From positions 1 through 64,000 of the forward strand of contig CALGTK010000107.1 in assembly GCA_937904325.1 (NCBI GenBank): a DNA stretch of 64,000 bases. Reading direction: 5' to 3'. This document shows, piece after piece, positions 19,655-30,141 of this stretch; position 1 is the first letter of the stretch; every line of letters begins with the position of its first letter. The notes beneath the pieces were generated by a model, which saw only the letters and a list, made by a program, of their open reading frames with translations, did no database searches and was not told the DNA's origin. The stretch comes from an uncultured Planctomyces sp. (GTDB lineage: Bacteria > Planctomycetota > Planctomycetia > Planctomycetales > Planctomycetaceae). Both the position numbers and the translations under genes were made by a program.

Positions 19655-20227
19655 GTGTCGGAAGACGTGCAGCTTGTTCAGCAATGCCTGTCCGGGGATG
19701 AGCTGTCGATGCGCGCGTTTCTCAGCAAGTATCAGGGATTGGTGTTTTCACTCTGCCTTCGAATGCTCGGGCATCGCGAAGACGCGGAAGACGTCGCGCA
19801 GGACTCGCTGGTTCGAGTTTTCCGGAACCTCGAAAAATGGGATCAACAAAGGCCGATCAAACCATGGCTGCTGACGATCGCTGCTAACCGATGTCGGACC
19901 GCGTTGGAAAAGAGATCGAAGCTGCCGTCGCAGAACGACATGGCCATCGATCTTGCTTCCGAGCGACGCGAACACTCAAAAAATGCGCAGGAGCAACTCG
20001 ACATCGGCGAAGAGTTGGAACTGGCTCTCGGCGAACTCAGGGACGACTACCGAACGTGCTTCGTGATGTATCACCAGGAAGAATTGAGCTACCAGGAGAT
20101 TGGCGAAGTCCTTGGCTGCCCTCAGGGCACGATCAAGACATGGCTGCACAGAACACGTGCTCAGTTGGCGAAACGGCTGCAGGACCGTGGAGTCGTGGCG
20201 GACCCGTCGATGTTGGAAGCAACGTGA
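19655..20227 (+). CDS. ECF-type RNA polymerase sigma-70 factor
   Basis: Region 2 (GHREDAEDVAQDSLVRVFRNLEKW) and region 4 (YQEIGEVLGCPQGTIKTWLHRTRAQLAKRL). Confidence 0.93.
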   Translation: MSEDVQLVQQCLSGDELSMRAFLSKYQGLVFSLCLRMLGHREDAEDVAQDSLVRVFRNLEKWDQQRPIKPWLLTIAANRCRTALEKRSKLPSQNDMAIDLASERREHSKNAQEQLDIGEELELALGELRDDYRTCFVMYHQEELSYQEIGEVLGCPQGTIKTWLHRTRAQLAKRLQDRGVVADPSMLEAT

Positions 20228-20315
20228 ACTGCAACGTCAGCAAGATAAAATCGATCTGAGAAAATCGAGTTAAAACATGCTGCGGCACAAGCGGCATACG
20301 AAGTGAGGAGCGGAT

Positions 20316-21227
20316 ATGAACTGCCAGGAAATTCGTGAAGAACTGAATGGTGCGTTGGATAATCAACGTAGCATCACCAGCCAGACGAACGACCCTCGAC
20401 ATGCCGAAGTGCTGTTGCATGTCGAGTCATGTTCAGACTGCCGTCTGCATTATGAAGAGCATCTATTGATTGCAACGGTGTTGGCAGCATGGGCTCCGCA
20501 AAGAACGGCCGTGGATTTGACAGATCGAGTCATCGACGTAGTTCGCCGAGAGGGCCTTGTCTCGTCAAACGAATCGGCTGTCACTGAAGCTTTCACTGGT
20601 ACAAAGATGGACAATGCAGATCTGCAAGAGGGCAGGTTGGAATCCGATGCTGACGTCGTGGTCCGCTCTGGTCCTGATGAAACATTGCCGCAAGACCGAA
20701 AAATCTGGCCGACCATCGTCACTGTCGCGTTGGTGCTGATGGCGGTCGCGATCGTTTTTCGAGAGCAACCCGGAACCATCGCGGTTAATGATCATCTTCA
20801 AGAACAAGTGGTGCCTGAGCAACCGGCTGAGCTTTTTCAGCAACCACAGGATCAGGTTGCTGATATCAGTCACCTGGTGGCGGATGCTCGGTCTGCATGG
20901 CAGGGCATCACGAGTCGAGTTTCACATCAGGCCAGCGGCTTCAGCGTGTTCGTGCCGGATTTGAAGCACGAGCTGGGGATTCCCGACGCCCCGAATCCGG
21001 CTGTTGATTCGAGTGACGCAAGTGACGATGTTGTGCCACAAAAATCCTCGGAGCCATCAACCGTTGAAAAAGCGTTCGAGTTTTTGTTCAAGGACGGCGA
21101 TTTGTCGGGCACACTTACGATCCAGGTAACGGTGGTGTGCTCCAACACGCCCATTCGAGTCAACGCGACCCTGTCCGGTTATGGATCGCAGAGAAAATCA
21201 GCGAGTACTACGAAATGGTTCATTTAA
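20316..21227 (+). CDS. Putative anti-sigma factor with zinc-finger (zf-HC2-like) and one TM segment
   Basis: MNCQEIREELNGALDNQ...HVESCSDCRLHYEEHL (HxxxCxxC), TM IWPTIVTVALVLMAVAIVF; directly downstream of sigma factor. Confidence 0.8.
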   Translation: MNCQEIREELNGALDNQRSITSQTNDPRHAEVLLHVESCSDCRLHYEEHLLIATVLAAWAPQRTAVDLTDRVIDVVRREGLVSSNESAVTEAFTGTKMDNADLQEGRLESDADVVVRSGPDETLPQDRKIWPTIVTVALVLMAVAIVFREQPGTIAVNDHLQEQVVPEQPAELFQQPQDQVADISHLVADARSAWQGITSRVSHQASGFSVFVPDLKHELGIPDAPNPAVDSSDASDDVVPQKSSEPSTVEKAFEFLFKDGDLSGTLTIQVTVVCSNTPIRVNATLSGYGSQRKSASTTKWFI

Positions 21228-23077
21228 AATTAAATCCGCGATCTTGGCGTCACCAGGTCGGAGCCGCTGTCATACTGATCTCTCGGCGAGTGTCGGTCTC
21301 GACAATTGCAATTGTGCTTTTTGCATGCGGTTGGCAGTCAATCGCTGCAGCGCGAGACCTGTTCGAGTTCGTAGACCAGGAAGCGGCCGCCTGTCTGCAC
21401 ACTCGGCAATTGGACATTCAGTGGCAACGGTTGTGCGATTCTGAGTTCGGCACTCGGTTGAAACGTTCATCCTTCTTTCAGGACTGGATCAACAGTCCCG
21501 ATTATCAGCAGCTTGGACTCGTCAAAGTTGCCGTTCAGGCTGCATCAGGTAAACCGCTGGAGCAGTCACGGCAAGAACTGTTCAGCGAGGATGTGGTTCT
21601 GGCGTGGTATCACACGCCTGGTACCAAAGCTGACCTTGCACGGAATTGTGTGCTGCTGATTGAGGTCGAAAGTCCGGCCGCGGCAAAATCGGCACTGGCC
21701 GCATGGAACGTCCTGGAACGACAACGTACGGAGGCTCACAAGTATCGCGGAGTTGACTACACACATTCGGTCAAGGCCAGTGCCGACGAAAATGCGAAAG
21801 GCTTCTGGTATGCGATTCTCGGTGATGTGCTGGTCATGTCGATTCGCGAAGACCGGATTCAGCGTACGATCGAGCTAGCGACCGAGGCGACAGATGACTC
21901 GGAGCAGCCCAGCAAAGCTACCGACAAAACTGCAGGGCATCCTGAATGCCTGGCGGTCTACGAGCCCTTCAGTAATGCGTTTGCGCGGCGGCACGAATCG
22001 GAACTGGCAGCAGTCTATGTGAATCCTCGAGTTCTAATCAGCGAACTCGGCCGAGCAAACAAATATTTTTCTACTGTTAAGGCGACTCTGGCTCGCTGTC
22101 AGTGGCTTACTTTGAGCCTGACAAACAATGAGTCAATAGAACTCGATCTGCTGGCAGATTACGACAGCAATGGCACACCTGATTGGTGGCAGGACTGGTT
22201 ACAGGTTGCGAAGTCGGCGCGACCGTCTTTCAAGTCGCTTTCGGCTGACTCGCTGTTTTCCATGAGCGGACAGGTTGCCTCACCAAGTATCGCAAAGTTG
22301 ATTCTGGCTTCATTGAAAACGCAGTCGAATTTATCGAAAGATCTGATTCAGGCAAGACGAGTCGCTCAGGGATTGTTGCTCGGACTTGACCCGGTGGCCG
22401 ACGTCCTGCCAGCGATCGGGCCTTCATGGGTATTCAATGTTCAGTCTCGAGATCCAGAAGTCTCCACGTCGTTCCCTGTCGATTCGTTATTCGCGATCGA
22501 TGTTAAAACAGAGGCCACTGAAGATTCACCAGAGAACGGCGGAACAAGCGTGTCCGCTGAAGCTGCTCTGGACAGCTCGCTTCGATCTGGTCTGGGAGTT
22601 CTGGCCGGCGTTCACAACGTGCACGCAATTGGGCAAAAAGTTTCAATCGTCAAAGAACGGAAAGTTGGCGCAGCGACAATTTATTTTGCGGACCCGGTGG
22701 CGTTCTTTCAGCCAGCGTTTGTCATTTCGAACGGACAGTTAGTTCTCGCAACGTCACCTGATCTATGCGAAACATTTCTAGCGTTGACTGCGAATGGCCA
22801 AACATCAACAGTAAGCAGATCCGGTAATCTCCAGAGCGTAGTAGCGAGTTCGGTTGCGATGCGCCAGATGCTTGCTGGTCAGAGAGAATGGTTCATTCGA
22901 CAGGCGCGGCGAGACAAGGTTTCTGAAGCCGATGCTGAGCGTCGATTGAAAGAACTCGAACAGTTTCTACAGTTGCTCGACCGGGCTTGGATGACGGCCA
23001 GCTTAGATTCCAGAACGCTGCGAGTTTCGGCAGGCATTCAGGCTGCAGCCTCAGAGCGTCCTGGCGTAGTAAAGTAA
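21215..23077 (+). CDS. Hypothetical exported protein
   Basis: 646 aa ORF (open from 21137); hydrophobic N-terminal segment VSTIAIVLFACGWQSIAAARDL; likely start 21215 overlaps anti-sigma stop by 13 nt. Confidence 0.7.
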   Translation: MVHLKLNPRSWRHQVGAAVILISRRVSVSTIAIVLFACGWQSIAAARDLFEFVDQEAAACLHTRQLDIQWQRLCDSEFGTRLKRSSFFQDWINSPDYQQLGLVKVAVQAASGKPLEQSRQELFSEDVVLAWYHTPGTKADLARNCVLLIEVESPAAAKSALAAWNVLERQRTEAHKYRGVDYTHSVKASADENAKGFWYAILGDVLVMSIREDRIQRTIELATEATDDSEQPSKATDKTAGHPECLAVYEPFSNAFARRHESELAAVYVNPRVLISELGRANKYFSTVKATLARCQWLTLSLTNNESIELDLLADYDSNGTPDWWQDWLQVAKSARPSFKSLSADSLFSMSGQVASPSIAKLILASLKTQSNLSKDLIQARRVAQGLLLGLDPVADVLPAIGPSWVFNVQSRDPEVSTSFPVDSLFAIDVKTEATEDSPENGGTSVSAEAALDSSLRSGLGVLAGVHNVHAIGQKVSIVKERKVGAATIYFADPVAFFQPAFVISNGQLVLATSPDLCETFLALTANGQTSTVSRSGNLQSVVASSVAMRQMLAGQREWFIRQARRDKVSEADAERRLKELEQFLQLLDRAWMTASLDSRTLRVSAGIQAAASERPGVVK

Positions 23078-23158
23078 GAAGTCTGGAATTTGGCGGTGGA
23101 TGGACTAGTCTTCGCGAACTTCTTCTTTTCGACCACGTAACGCTCGAATCAGCCGTCG

Positions 23159-25612
23159 ATGTCACTTCTGAATCCCGCACTGATTTTTGGTCTCGTCTGC
23201 GCCGCCATTCCAGTTGTGCTGCACCTGATGATGCGCGCTAAGCCAAAGAAACTTCTCTTCCCTGCGTTACGTCTAATTCAGAAACGCCGTCGGCAGAACG
23301 TTCGCCGTATTCGGCTTCGGCATCTTTGGCTGTTATTGTTACGAGTGTTAGTGCTGGCAATCCTTGTTGCTGCCCTCATGAGACCGTCGCTGCCAGCCGC
23401 GCAGTACGGCTTGAATCTAAAGGAAACGGTAACACTTCTGATCATCATTGCGACAGCCATGGCGACCTATTTACTGATCATGGCTCGTTGGCGTAAGCAG
23501 GGTGTTGCGAATCACGTCATCGCTTCTCGACGAACATCGCTGCGGGGAGCTGTTAGCCTTGCCGGACTTCTTTTGTGTCTGCTGTTGATCGGGTGGCCCT
23601 ATCAACAGCGAGTTGCCGCCGCAATTACTGAGCCTTTGCCGGAAGTTTCGCCGGACATCCCAGTTGCTGCAGTATTCCTGTTTGATACTTCTCAAAGTAT
23701 GGAGTATCGGCAGGAAGGAATGACTCGACTGGACATTGTTAAAGAACTCGCCAACAAGCACTTGTCGACGCTACCTCGTCAGAGTCGCATCGCCATCGCC
23801 GACTCGTCCGGCACGTTACCTGCACTCTTTCAGGCAGACATTGTTGGAGCGAAGAAACGAATCGATTCACTCGAAACATCTCCGATGTTTGTTCCATTGA
23901 ATGATCGTCTGCGATCCGCGTTGCGGCTTCAGGAAGACGATCGCAAACGAATCATGTCCTCGGGTGGTGGCAACGAGGCAGAAATTGAGACTGACCGGTT
24001 GATCCGTGAAGTCTATATTTTTACCGATCTTTCCCGATCGGCATGGACGGAAGCGTCGGGAAAACTACTTCGTCAAGAACTTGAACGATTGCCCTGGGCC
24101 AGCGTCTACCTGATCGATGCAGGAGTAAAAGAGCCTCGCAACGTAGCTCTGACCGGCCTGCAACTGTCGGATGAAGAAGTGTCGAGTGATGGTGAGTTCG
24201 TCATAGAGGCGTCGCTGGTTTCACAGGGCTTCGATGGTCAGGAAGTCACGGTCGAGTTTTACACGCACGGATTGAATGACGAACCTGTCGAACGAGGTCA
24301 GTTGGCGGTCACTCTGAAGAAAGGAATTCCGCAACCTCTGCAATTTGCGGCTGACACCGCTGGCGAAAAGATTATTCGTGGCGAATTGCGACTGGTGACA
24401 AGTGACCCACTCGCGGCTGATAATCAGCTCTTTCTAACCGTTGGCACGCGACCGCAGCTTCGGGTGTTGCTGATTGCGCCTGCTCGCGACGTCGCGAGAG
24501 AAAACGTCGAGGCCGGCCCCGGGTTCGAATTATTCAACCTGCTGACGGCCTTGGGAGCCAAGGTGAATTTTCTGCCAGCACACAAGCTGGACACGGCGAA
24601 ATTCATTGAGAGTGATCTCGTGATTCTGGTCAACGTGCAAGCTCCGTCCCAACGAACCTGGAAAAAACTTCAGCAGTTCGTTTCCGCTGGTGGCGGACTG
24701 CTCGGCTTTCTGGGGTCTGCTGCGTTTGACGGAGCACGGGGAATCCAAGTGGCTCCGTGGATCACTCCCGAAGCCTTGGATGTTCTGCCTGCCCAGCTTG
24801 ATGTCGTTCGGCTGTTTCGCAAGCCGTGCGGACTCGACGTGAAGGATACGGCAAATGCGATCCTGGCTGAGTTCGACACCCAGGGCGTCGCAGCAGACGT
24901 CGCTCTGATTCCCGTGTGGAAAAGCTGGAACGTCGAGCCAGTCGACGACGCTCAAGTGCTTGTTCGATTTACCGATGATCGATCATCGCCGGCAGTAGTT
25001 TCACGCACGATCGGCAGAGGGCGTTCTGCACTTTTCACAACAGCAGGGAACCTGGAAATTGATGATCAACGACAATGGAACCGCCTGGTAGGCGAGTGGC
25101 CATTCTTTGTTCTCGTCAACCGGCTGGCGCTTTTCCTGACCGGAAGAACTGATGCAAAGTTCAACTTTACCGCAAACGACGCGATTGAGATTGAGAACGA
25201 TCGCGAGCAACCAGTTCGAGACTACTTGCTGCGCATGCCTGCTGGAGCACAGATTCCAGGAGTCGTCGCAACGGATTCCGATTCGATATGGATCGAAGAA
25301 GCCAACGAATTGGGACACTACTTGATCAAGCCGCGTTTGGACGGGCGACTGACTTCATTTTCAGTTAACCACGATTCAGGGGAAAGCGATTTTTCGCAAG
25401 CTACAATCGCCGATCTCGACAATTTACTGGGTGAAGGCCGTTACAGCGTCGCGCGTGATGTTGAAAGTCTAACTCGGTCTGTAACGGCAGGGCGACTTGG
25501 AGTTGAAGTTTTTCCAGTGATTCTGGGAATTGTGCTCATCCTGTTCTCTCTCGAACTGCTCTCAGCCAACAAGTTCTACGAAGCAGATGGCGAACCGTCC
25601 GACGACCATTAG
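23159..25612 (+). CDS. BatA-domain / VWA-like membrane protein
   Basis: MSLLNPALIFGLVCAAIPVVLHLMMRAKPKKLLFPALRLIQKRRRQNVRRIRLRHLWLLLLRVLVLAILVAALMRP (BatA N-terminus); VAAVFLFDTSQSMEYRQEGMTRLD (VWA MIDAS-like DxSxS). Confidence 0.88.
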   Translation: MSLLNPALIFGLVCAAIPVVLHLMMRAKPKKLLFPALRLIQKRRRQNVRRIRLRHLWLLLLRVLVLAILVAALMRPSLPAAQYGLNLKETVTLLIIIATAMATYLLIMARWRKQGVANHVIASRRTSLRGAVSLAGLLLCLLLIGWPYQQRVAAAITEPLPEVSPDIPVAAVFLFDTSQSMEYRQEGMTRLDIVKELANKHLSTLPRQSRIAIADSSGTLPALFQADIVGAKKRIDSLETSPMFVPLNDRLRSALRLQEDDRKRIMSSGGGNEAEIETDRLIREVYIFTDLSRSAWTEASGKLLRQELERLPWASVYLIDAGVKEPRNVALTGLQLSDEEVSSDGEFVIEASLVSQGFDGQEVTVEFYTHGLNDEPVERGQLAVTLKKGIPQPLQFAADTAGEKIIRGELRLVTSDPLAADNQLFLTVGTRPQLRVLLIAPARDVARENVEAGPGFELFNLLTALGAKVNFLPAHKLDTAKFIESDLVILVNVQAPSQRTWKKLQQFVSAGGGLLGFLGSAAFDGARGIQVAPWITPEALDVLPAQLDVVRLFRKPCGLDVKDTANAILAEFDTQGVAADVALIPVWKSWNVEPVDDAQVLVRFTDDRSSPAVVSRTIGRGRSALFTTAGNLEIDDQRQWNRLVGEWPFFVLVNRLALFLTGRTDAKFNFTANDAIEIENDREQPVRDYLLRMPAGAQIPGVVATDSDSIWIEEANELGHYLIKPRLDGRLTSFSVNHDSGESDFSQATIADLDNLLGEGRYSVARDVESLTRSVTAGRLGVEVFPVILGIVLILFSLELLSANKFYEADGEPSDDH

Positions 25613-25777
25613 TTTCAGTATTCAATTTCGCGAATACGCGGATGAGATGAGCAATGGAGTTACAAGCACCTTGAACTGGGATTGATTCTGCAGGAAACGG
25701 GGTAAAATGCGTCACTGTGTTCGAATGAACTAATCAAGCAACAGTGGGATCAGCTGTATTTTTGTAGCTGGCACTAC

Positions 25778-26104
25778 TTGGAAGCACTCCTGCTACGGAT
25801 GACCGTTTTGTTTGGCGCCCTTGATAGAGTTTCGACAATAATCAGAGAGAGTGCTGTCTCTTACTGTTTAACATCGTTATGTCTTATCGTACTGATCTGG
25901 TCTGCTTTGAAGTTTCGCTCCTGGTATCAGGATGGTTCCGATACTGCGGCTGATCGAGCTGAATTGCTCGTCCACTTCAAGGAACTGGAACGTCGAGGTG
26001 AGCTGACTGACCAGGAATTCCGATCCATTGAGGGGCAACTACTCGACAATTCTACGAATTCATGCGTAGACAATCCTGACATTGACGTCGGGCTGGAAAG
26101 TTGA
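25778..26104 (+). CDS. Small membrane protein with SHOCT-like C-terminus
   Basis: One TM segment (SYCLTSLCLIVLIWSALKF) followed by HFKELERRGELTDQEFRSIEGQLL. Confidence 0.5.
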   Translation: MEALLLRMTVLFGALDRVSTIIRESAVSYCLTSLCLIVLIWSALKFRSWYQDGSDTAADRAELLVHFKELERRGELTDQEFRSIEGQLLDNSTNSCVDNPDIDVGLES

Positions 26105-26356
26105 AGAGTTGATCTGACCGTCGCACGGATCGGCGACCGGTTGTCATTGTCATGGAATCTGACACCAACCCAGGCGTTGCGGATTGGTCGGACTCATGGT
26201 TGAGTCCGATCATGAGAATCTACGGCGTGCGAACGGCCAGCGTGGCTCGACCGCCCGGCACCATTGAGATCACCGATCGCGGGACCAATTTTCGGAGTCA
26301 GGTCTTTGACTGTGAAATTTAGTTTCGTCGAGATTGACAGAACTGAAGGAAATCGA

Positions 26357-27628
26357 ATGCCCTCAGGAAAAGACTTTACAACCGGGAAACGGACCGCTGG
26401 CGGCAAGAAAAATGCCAACTGCTCATTCTGCCGTAAGAGCTACCGCGAAGTAGGTCCGCTGGTCGAAGGACCAGATGACGTTTACGTCTGCGGTGACTGC
26501 ATTGAACTTTGTCAGTCGATTCTTGAGCAGGAGAAACGTCGCCGAGGCGAACCACAGAAGCTCTTCACGAAAGTCCCTACACCGCGAGAAATCGTTGGAC
26601 ATCTGGATGAGTATGTCATCGGCCAGAATCCGGTAAAGCGAAGCCTCTCCGTCGCCGTGCACAATCACTACAAGCGGTTGATGTTGATGTCTGAGTCTGA
26701 CACGGATGTTGAAATTGAAAAATCCAACATCCTTATGATAGGACCGACTGGCTGCGGCAAGACTCTGATGGCCAAAACACTGGCCAAGTTCCTGCAGGTG
26801 CCCTTTGCTATTGGCGATGCAACAACCCTCACGGAAGCTGGCTATGTCGGCGAAGATGTCGAAAACCTGCTGCTTAAACTTTTGCACTCGGCCGACTTTG
26901 ATGTTGAAGCGGCTCAACGAGGAATCATCTTCCTTGACGAAATCGACAAAATCGGCAAAACGTCAGGAAACGTGTCGATCACTCGTGATGTCTCTGGCGA
27001 AGGTGTCCAGCAGGCGCTGCTGAAGATGATCGAGGGGACAGTTGCCAACGTGCCGCCACAAGGCGGTCGGAAACACCCCGAGCAGCACTACATTCAGCTC
27101 GACACGACGAACGTTCTCTTCATTTGCGGCGGCACGTTTGTCGGATTGGACAAGATTATTCAGAAACGACTTGGTCGAAAGATGATCGGATTTGGCGTCT
27201 CTGAAAAAGAGTTGGTCGCTGAACACGAAGAACTGATGAGTGAAGTCTGCGTTGAAGACATCATGCAGTTCGGATTGATTCCTGAATTCATCGGGCGTCT
27301 GCCAGTGCTCGCCGGTCTCAGTCCGTTGAAGGAAGATGATCTTGTCCGAATCCTGACCGAGCCAAAAAACTCACTGGTTCGTCAGTACGAGAAGTTCTTC
27401 GAAATGGAAGAGTCCAGCATCGAATTCACAGACGAAGCTCTTCGCGAAGTGGCTCGAATTGCGATTCGCAAAGAAACCGGTGCTCGCGGCCTGAGAGCAG
27501 TCATTGAAGAATCAATGTTCGAAATTCTCTTCGAGTTGCCGGATCAGGAACAGGGACGCAAGTACGTCATCACACCGGAAATCATCCGCCGCGAAGTCAG
27601 TATGTTTCCAGATTCAGCCGCCGCTTGA
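26357..27628 (+). CDS. clpX: ATP-dependent Clp protease ATP-binding subunit ClpX
   Basis: Zinc finger [31 protein letters not shown]; Walker [16 protein letters not shown]; pore [15 protein letters not shown] loop. ORF open from 26264, ATG at 26357. Confidence 0.97.
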   Translation: MPSGKDFTTGKRTAGGKKNANCSFCRKSYREVGPLVEGPDDVYVCGDCIELCQSILEQEKRRRGEPQKLFTKVPTPREIVGHLDEYVIGQNPVKRSLSVAVHNHYKRLMLMSESDTDVEIEKSNILMIGPTGCGKTLMAKTLAKFLQVPFAIGDATTLTEAGYVGEDVENLLLKLLHSADFDVEAAQRGIIFLDEIDKIGKTSGNVSITRDVSGEGVQQALLKMIEGTVANVPPQGGRKHPEQHYIQLDTTNVLFICGGTFVGLDKIIQKRLGRKMIGFGVSEKELVAEHEELMSEVCVEDIMQFGLIPEFIGRLPVLAGLSPLKEDDLVRILTEPKNSLVRQYEKFFEMEESSIEFTDEALREVARIAIRKETGARGLRAVIEESMFEILFELPDQEQGRKYVITPEIIRREVSMFPDSAAA

Positions 27629-27684
27629 TTCTTAAGCTGGTTTGTCATCGGCAATGTCGCTGACAACAGCGCTTCTAAACAGAA

Positions 27685-27719
27685 AAACGCCCGCTTTCGA
27701 AACTCGAAAGCGGGCGTTT
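27685..27719. terminator. Intrinsic terminator between convergent clpX and protease genes, possibly bidirectional
   Basis: Perfect 16-bp inverted repeat AAACGCCCGCTTTCGA-AAC-TCGAAAGCGGGCGTTT; flanking A/T run (GTTTTT on minus strand, TTT on plus). Confidence 0.9.
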
Positions 27720-27787
27720 CTGCATTGTAATCAGTTAGCCTTCTGACCTGGTATTTTAAACTCACGCAGTCGAGTCAGGGAGAGCTA

Positions 27788-29836
27788 TTATCGCTGAGCA
27801 GTTACGACTCCTCGCAGAAGTTCTACGTAGTCGACGGCAATGTTGAGGACTTCGTCATTGTAAGCGGTCACCGGAAGAACTGGACCGTCTTCATCATCGG
27901 TGTCGTCATCATCATCGTCGTCGTCGTCCTTCTTCTCATCCTTCGCTCGCTCAGTTCTGAGTTTTTCTGCATTCAAAGGAATCGACTTTCGTTTTTTTCG
28001 CTCAATGTAGTCAGCGATGTCTTTTTTAATCTTCTTGAACTCATCATTCATCGCAATTCGTTTGGCACTTTTCTTTTTCAAACGGGATGTGACATCCGCA
28101 TTTACGTAAGCCAGGGACGTGTACTCGGATTCAGCGATCTGGTCGAAGGCCAAAGCGTTGTCCAGTGATGACTCTCCAATGTCCATGTGATCGAGCAGCG
28201 ATGGGAGTACAATGTCGGATTTAACGCCGAGGTTCTGAGTACTGTCGCCATTCACTCGGTAGAACTGGTTGATCGTCAGTTTCAAAGCTCCGCGGTCCTG
28301 CGGTTTGAAGAATGAAGAAAACAGTTGTGAGCTGACGGGCATCACATTCTGGACAGTCCCTTTGCCGTGAGTCGTCATATCTCCGATTACGATTCCTCGA
28401 CCGTAGTCCTTTATAGCTCCTGCGAAGATTTCTGAAGCAGATGCCGACATCCGATTGCAGACAACAATCAGTGGTTCGTTAAAGGCTCCTTCAATGTCGT
28501 CGCTGTAAGTTTTGACTTTGCTACCTGGTTCCTTGACCTGTACGACAGGGCCTTGATCAATAAACAGGCCAGTGACTTCAATGGCTTCGCTCAGTGCTCC
28601 ACCGCCGTTGTACCGAAGGTCGATCACGATGCCTTCGACACCACCCTGTCGTCGGAAGTCGACAAGCACATTCTGAAGATCACGGGCGGTGCTCTTGAAG
28701 TCGTCGAGTCCTTTCTCGGCACCGTTAAAATCGCGATAGAAGGACGGGATATTAATCACACCGATCTTCGCCTTTCGGCCAAGCCGATCGGCCGTCTCGA
28801 TAATTTCGCCTTTGACGGCAGACTCGGAGAGTTCGATCTTCTGGCGAATCATCTCGTAAACGACCGACTCGTTTGTGTCGGCTTTGGTAACCTGCAGTCG
28901 AACTTTTGATCCACGTTTTCCCCGAATGAGACGAACCACTTTGCTTAGCTTCATTTCAACGATATCGACAAAGTCGCCAGTTTCCTGAGCGACTGCTGTA
29001 ATCTGGTCGCCGACTTCCAGTCGTCCGTCTTTATTAGCGGCTCCACCTTTGACGATAGATGCGATAAAGGTGTTGCCCTCTTCGCTACGGAGTGCTGCCC
29101 CGATTCCATCAAGACTGAGCTGCATCGAAATGCGGAACTCTTCGAGTGTCTGCGGAGACATGTAGCTTGAGTGTGGATCGAAGCAGTGCGTTAACGACGA
29201 GAGGAACATCTCCAGAACTTCCGAACTCTCGGTGTCGTGGATCGAGCGGAGCAGGGTGTTCTGTCTTTTGTGCAGTCGGTCTCGGACCTCGGTGATGTCT
29301 TCGTCCTTGTCGAGTGTGCGATTCAGTACCTCGAATTTGACTCGTTGCCGCCATCTTTCGTTGAGTTCAGCATCTGTGGATGCCCATTCGCGTGCTTCGA
29401 AGTCTGTGTCGAGTTCCTCGTCGAGCGTGAAGTCATGCTCCATGTCGATAAGCTTATGAGCGTGGTCTATCCGCGAATCGAACCGACGGCGGTAGATATC
29501 GAAAACGTCATAAGCAAAACTAACGTCGCCTTGTTTGACGAGGTCGTCGAGCTGCGTTCGCAGTCGTGAGAACTCATCAATGTCCTGCTTCAGGAAGTAA
29601 ACTTTCTGAGGGTCAAGCATCTCGATGAATCGGTCGAGCAACCTTGGTGAAACTGAATCGTCAATCTCACCATGGTTAATGTGATACCGGTTGATCATGC
29701 TGCATACGAGCCGCGCCGTCGTTGCGTCTTCAGCCGTTGGCCGGCCGAGCTGCTGGGCGAAAATCGTCGTTGCCACTAGCAGCACAGCAACAGTTACGGT
29801 GGTACAGGCAGCTTTCGATGGGCTCTTCAATTTCAT
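27788..29836 (-). CDS. Carboxy-terminal (tail-specific) processing protease, S41 family with PDZ
   Basis: PDZ region (ISMQLSLDGIGAALRSEEGNTFIASIVKGGAANKDGRLEVGDQITAV), catalytic MSASASEIFAGAIKDYGRGIVIGDMTTHGKGTVQ; N-terminal signal-like segment; Prc-like length (682 aa). Confidence 0.93.
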   Translation of the reverse strand: MKLKSPSKAACTTVTVAVLLVATTIFAQQLGRPTAEDATTARLVCSMINRYHINHGEIDDSVSPRLLDRFIEMLDPQKVYFLKQDIDEFSRLRTQLDDLVKQGDVSFAYDVFDIYRRRFDSRIDHAHKLIDMEHDFTLDEELDTDFEAREWASTDAELNERWRQRVKFEVLNRTLDKDEDITEVRDRLHKRQNTLLRSIHDTESSEVLEMFLSSLTHCFDPHSSYMSPQTLEEFRISMQLSLDGIGAALRSEEGNTFIASIVKGGAANKDGRLEVGDQITAVAQETGDFVDIVEMKLSKVVRLIRGKRGSKVRLQVTKADTNESVVYEMIRQKIELSESAVKGEIIETADRLGRKAKIGVINIPSFYRDFNGAEKGLDDFKSTARDLQNVLVDFRRQGGVEGIVIDLRYNGGGALSEAIEVTGLFIDQGPVVQVKEPGSKVKTYSDDIEGAFNEPLIVVCNRMSASASEIFAGAIKDYGRGIVIGDMTTHGKGTVQNVMPVSSQLFSSFFKPQDRGALKLTINQFYRVNGDSTQNLGVKSDIVLPSLLDHMDIGESSLDNALAFDQIAESEYTSLAYVNADVTSRLKKKSAKRIAMNDEFKKIKKDIADYIERKKRKSIPLNAEKLRTERAKDEKKDDDDDDDDDTDDEDGPVLPVTAYNDEVLNIAVDYVELLRGVVTAQR

Positions 29837-30141
29837 AGTTCACCTGTCTGCTCGATAAATCTCAGCCGGCATTCAACCTGTCGACTGAGAGAAAATTGTC
29901 GTCGGGCGAAAGCCCTGAAAACGCGTCACGAGTTAATACGTTTAAACAGGACTTTGCTGATAGGTCGAGACGGGTGACTACAGATTACCCGCATTGAGAT
30001 TGGCCACGCGGGCGATAGTAGTGAAAGGTCGAAACCAGGACAAGATGCGCTGATTTGACGGGAAACGTATACGAAATTTGCGTTTCGAACCAATTATCGC
30101 CGGCAGAAGTTCAAACGATCGTAGCAAGCACGTAGGCCGTG

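Noticed and set aside
27886-27932. Possible microsatellite or tandem repeat (TCG/TCA)n
   Set aside because: It is in frame within the protease gene and encodes an acidic tract, so it was treated as a coding feature, not an independent repeat element.
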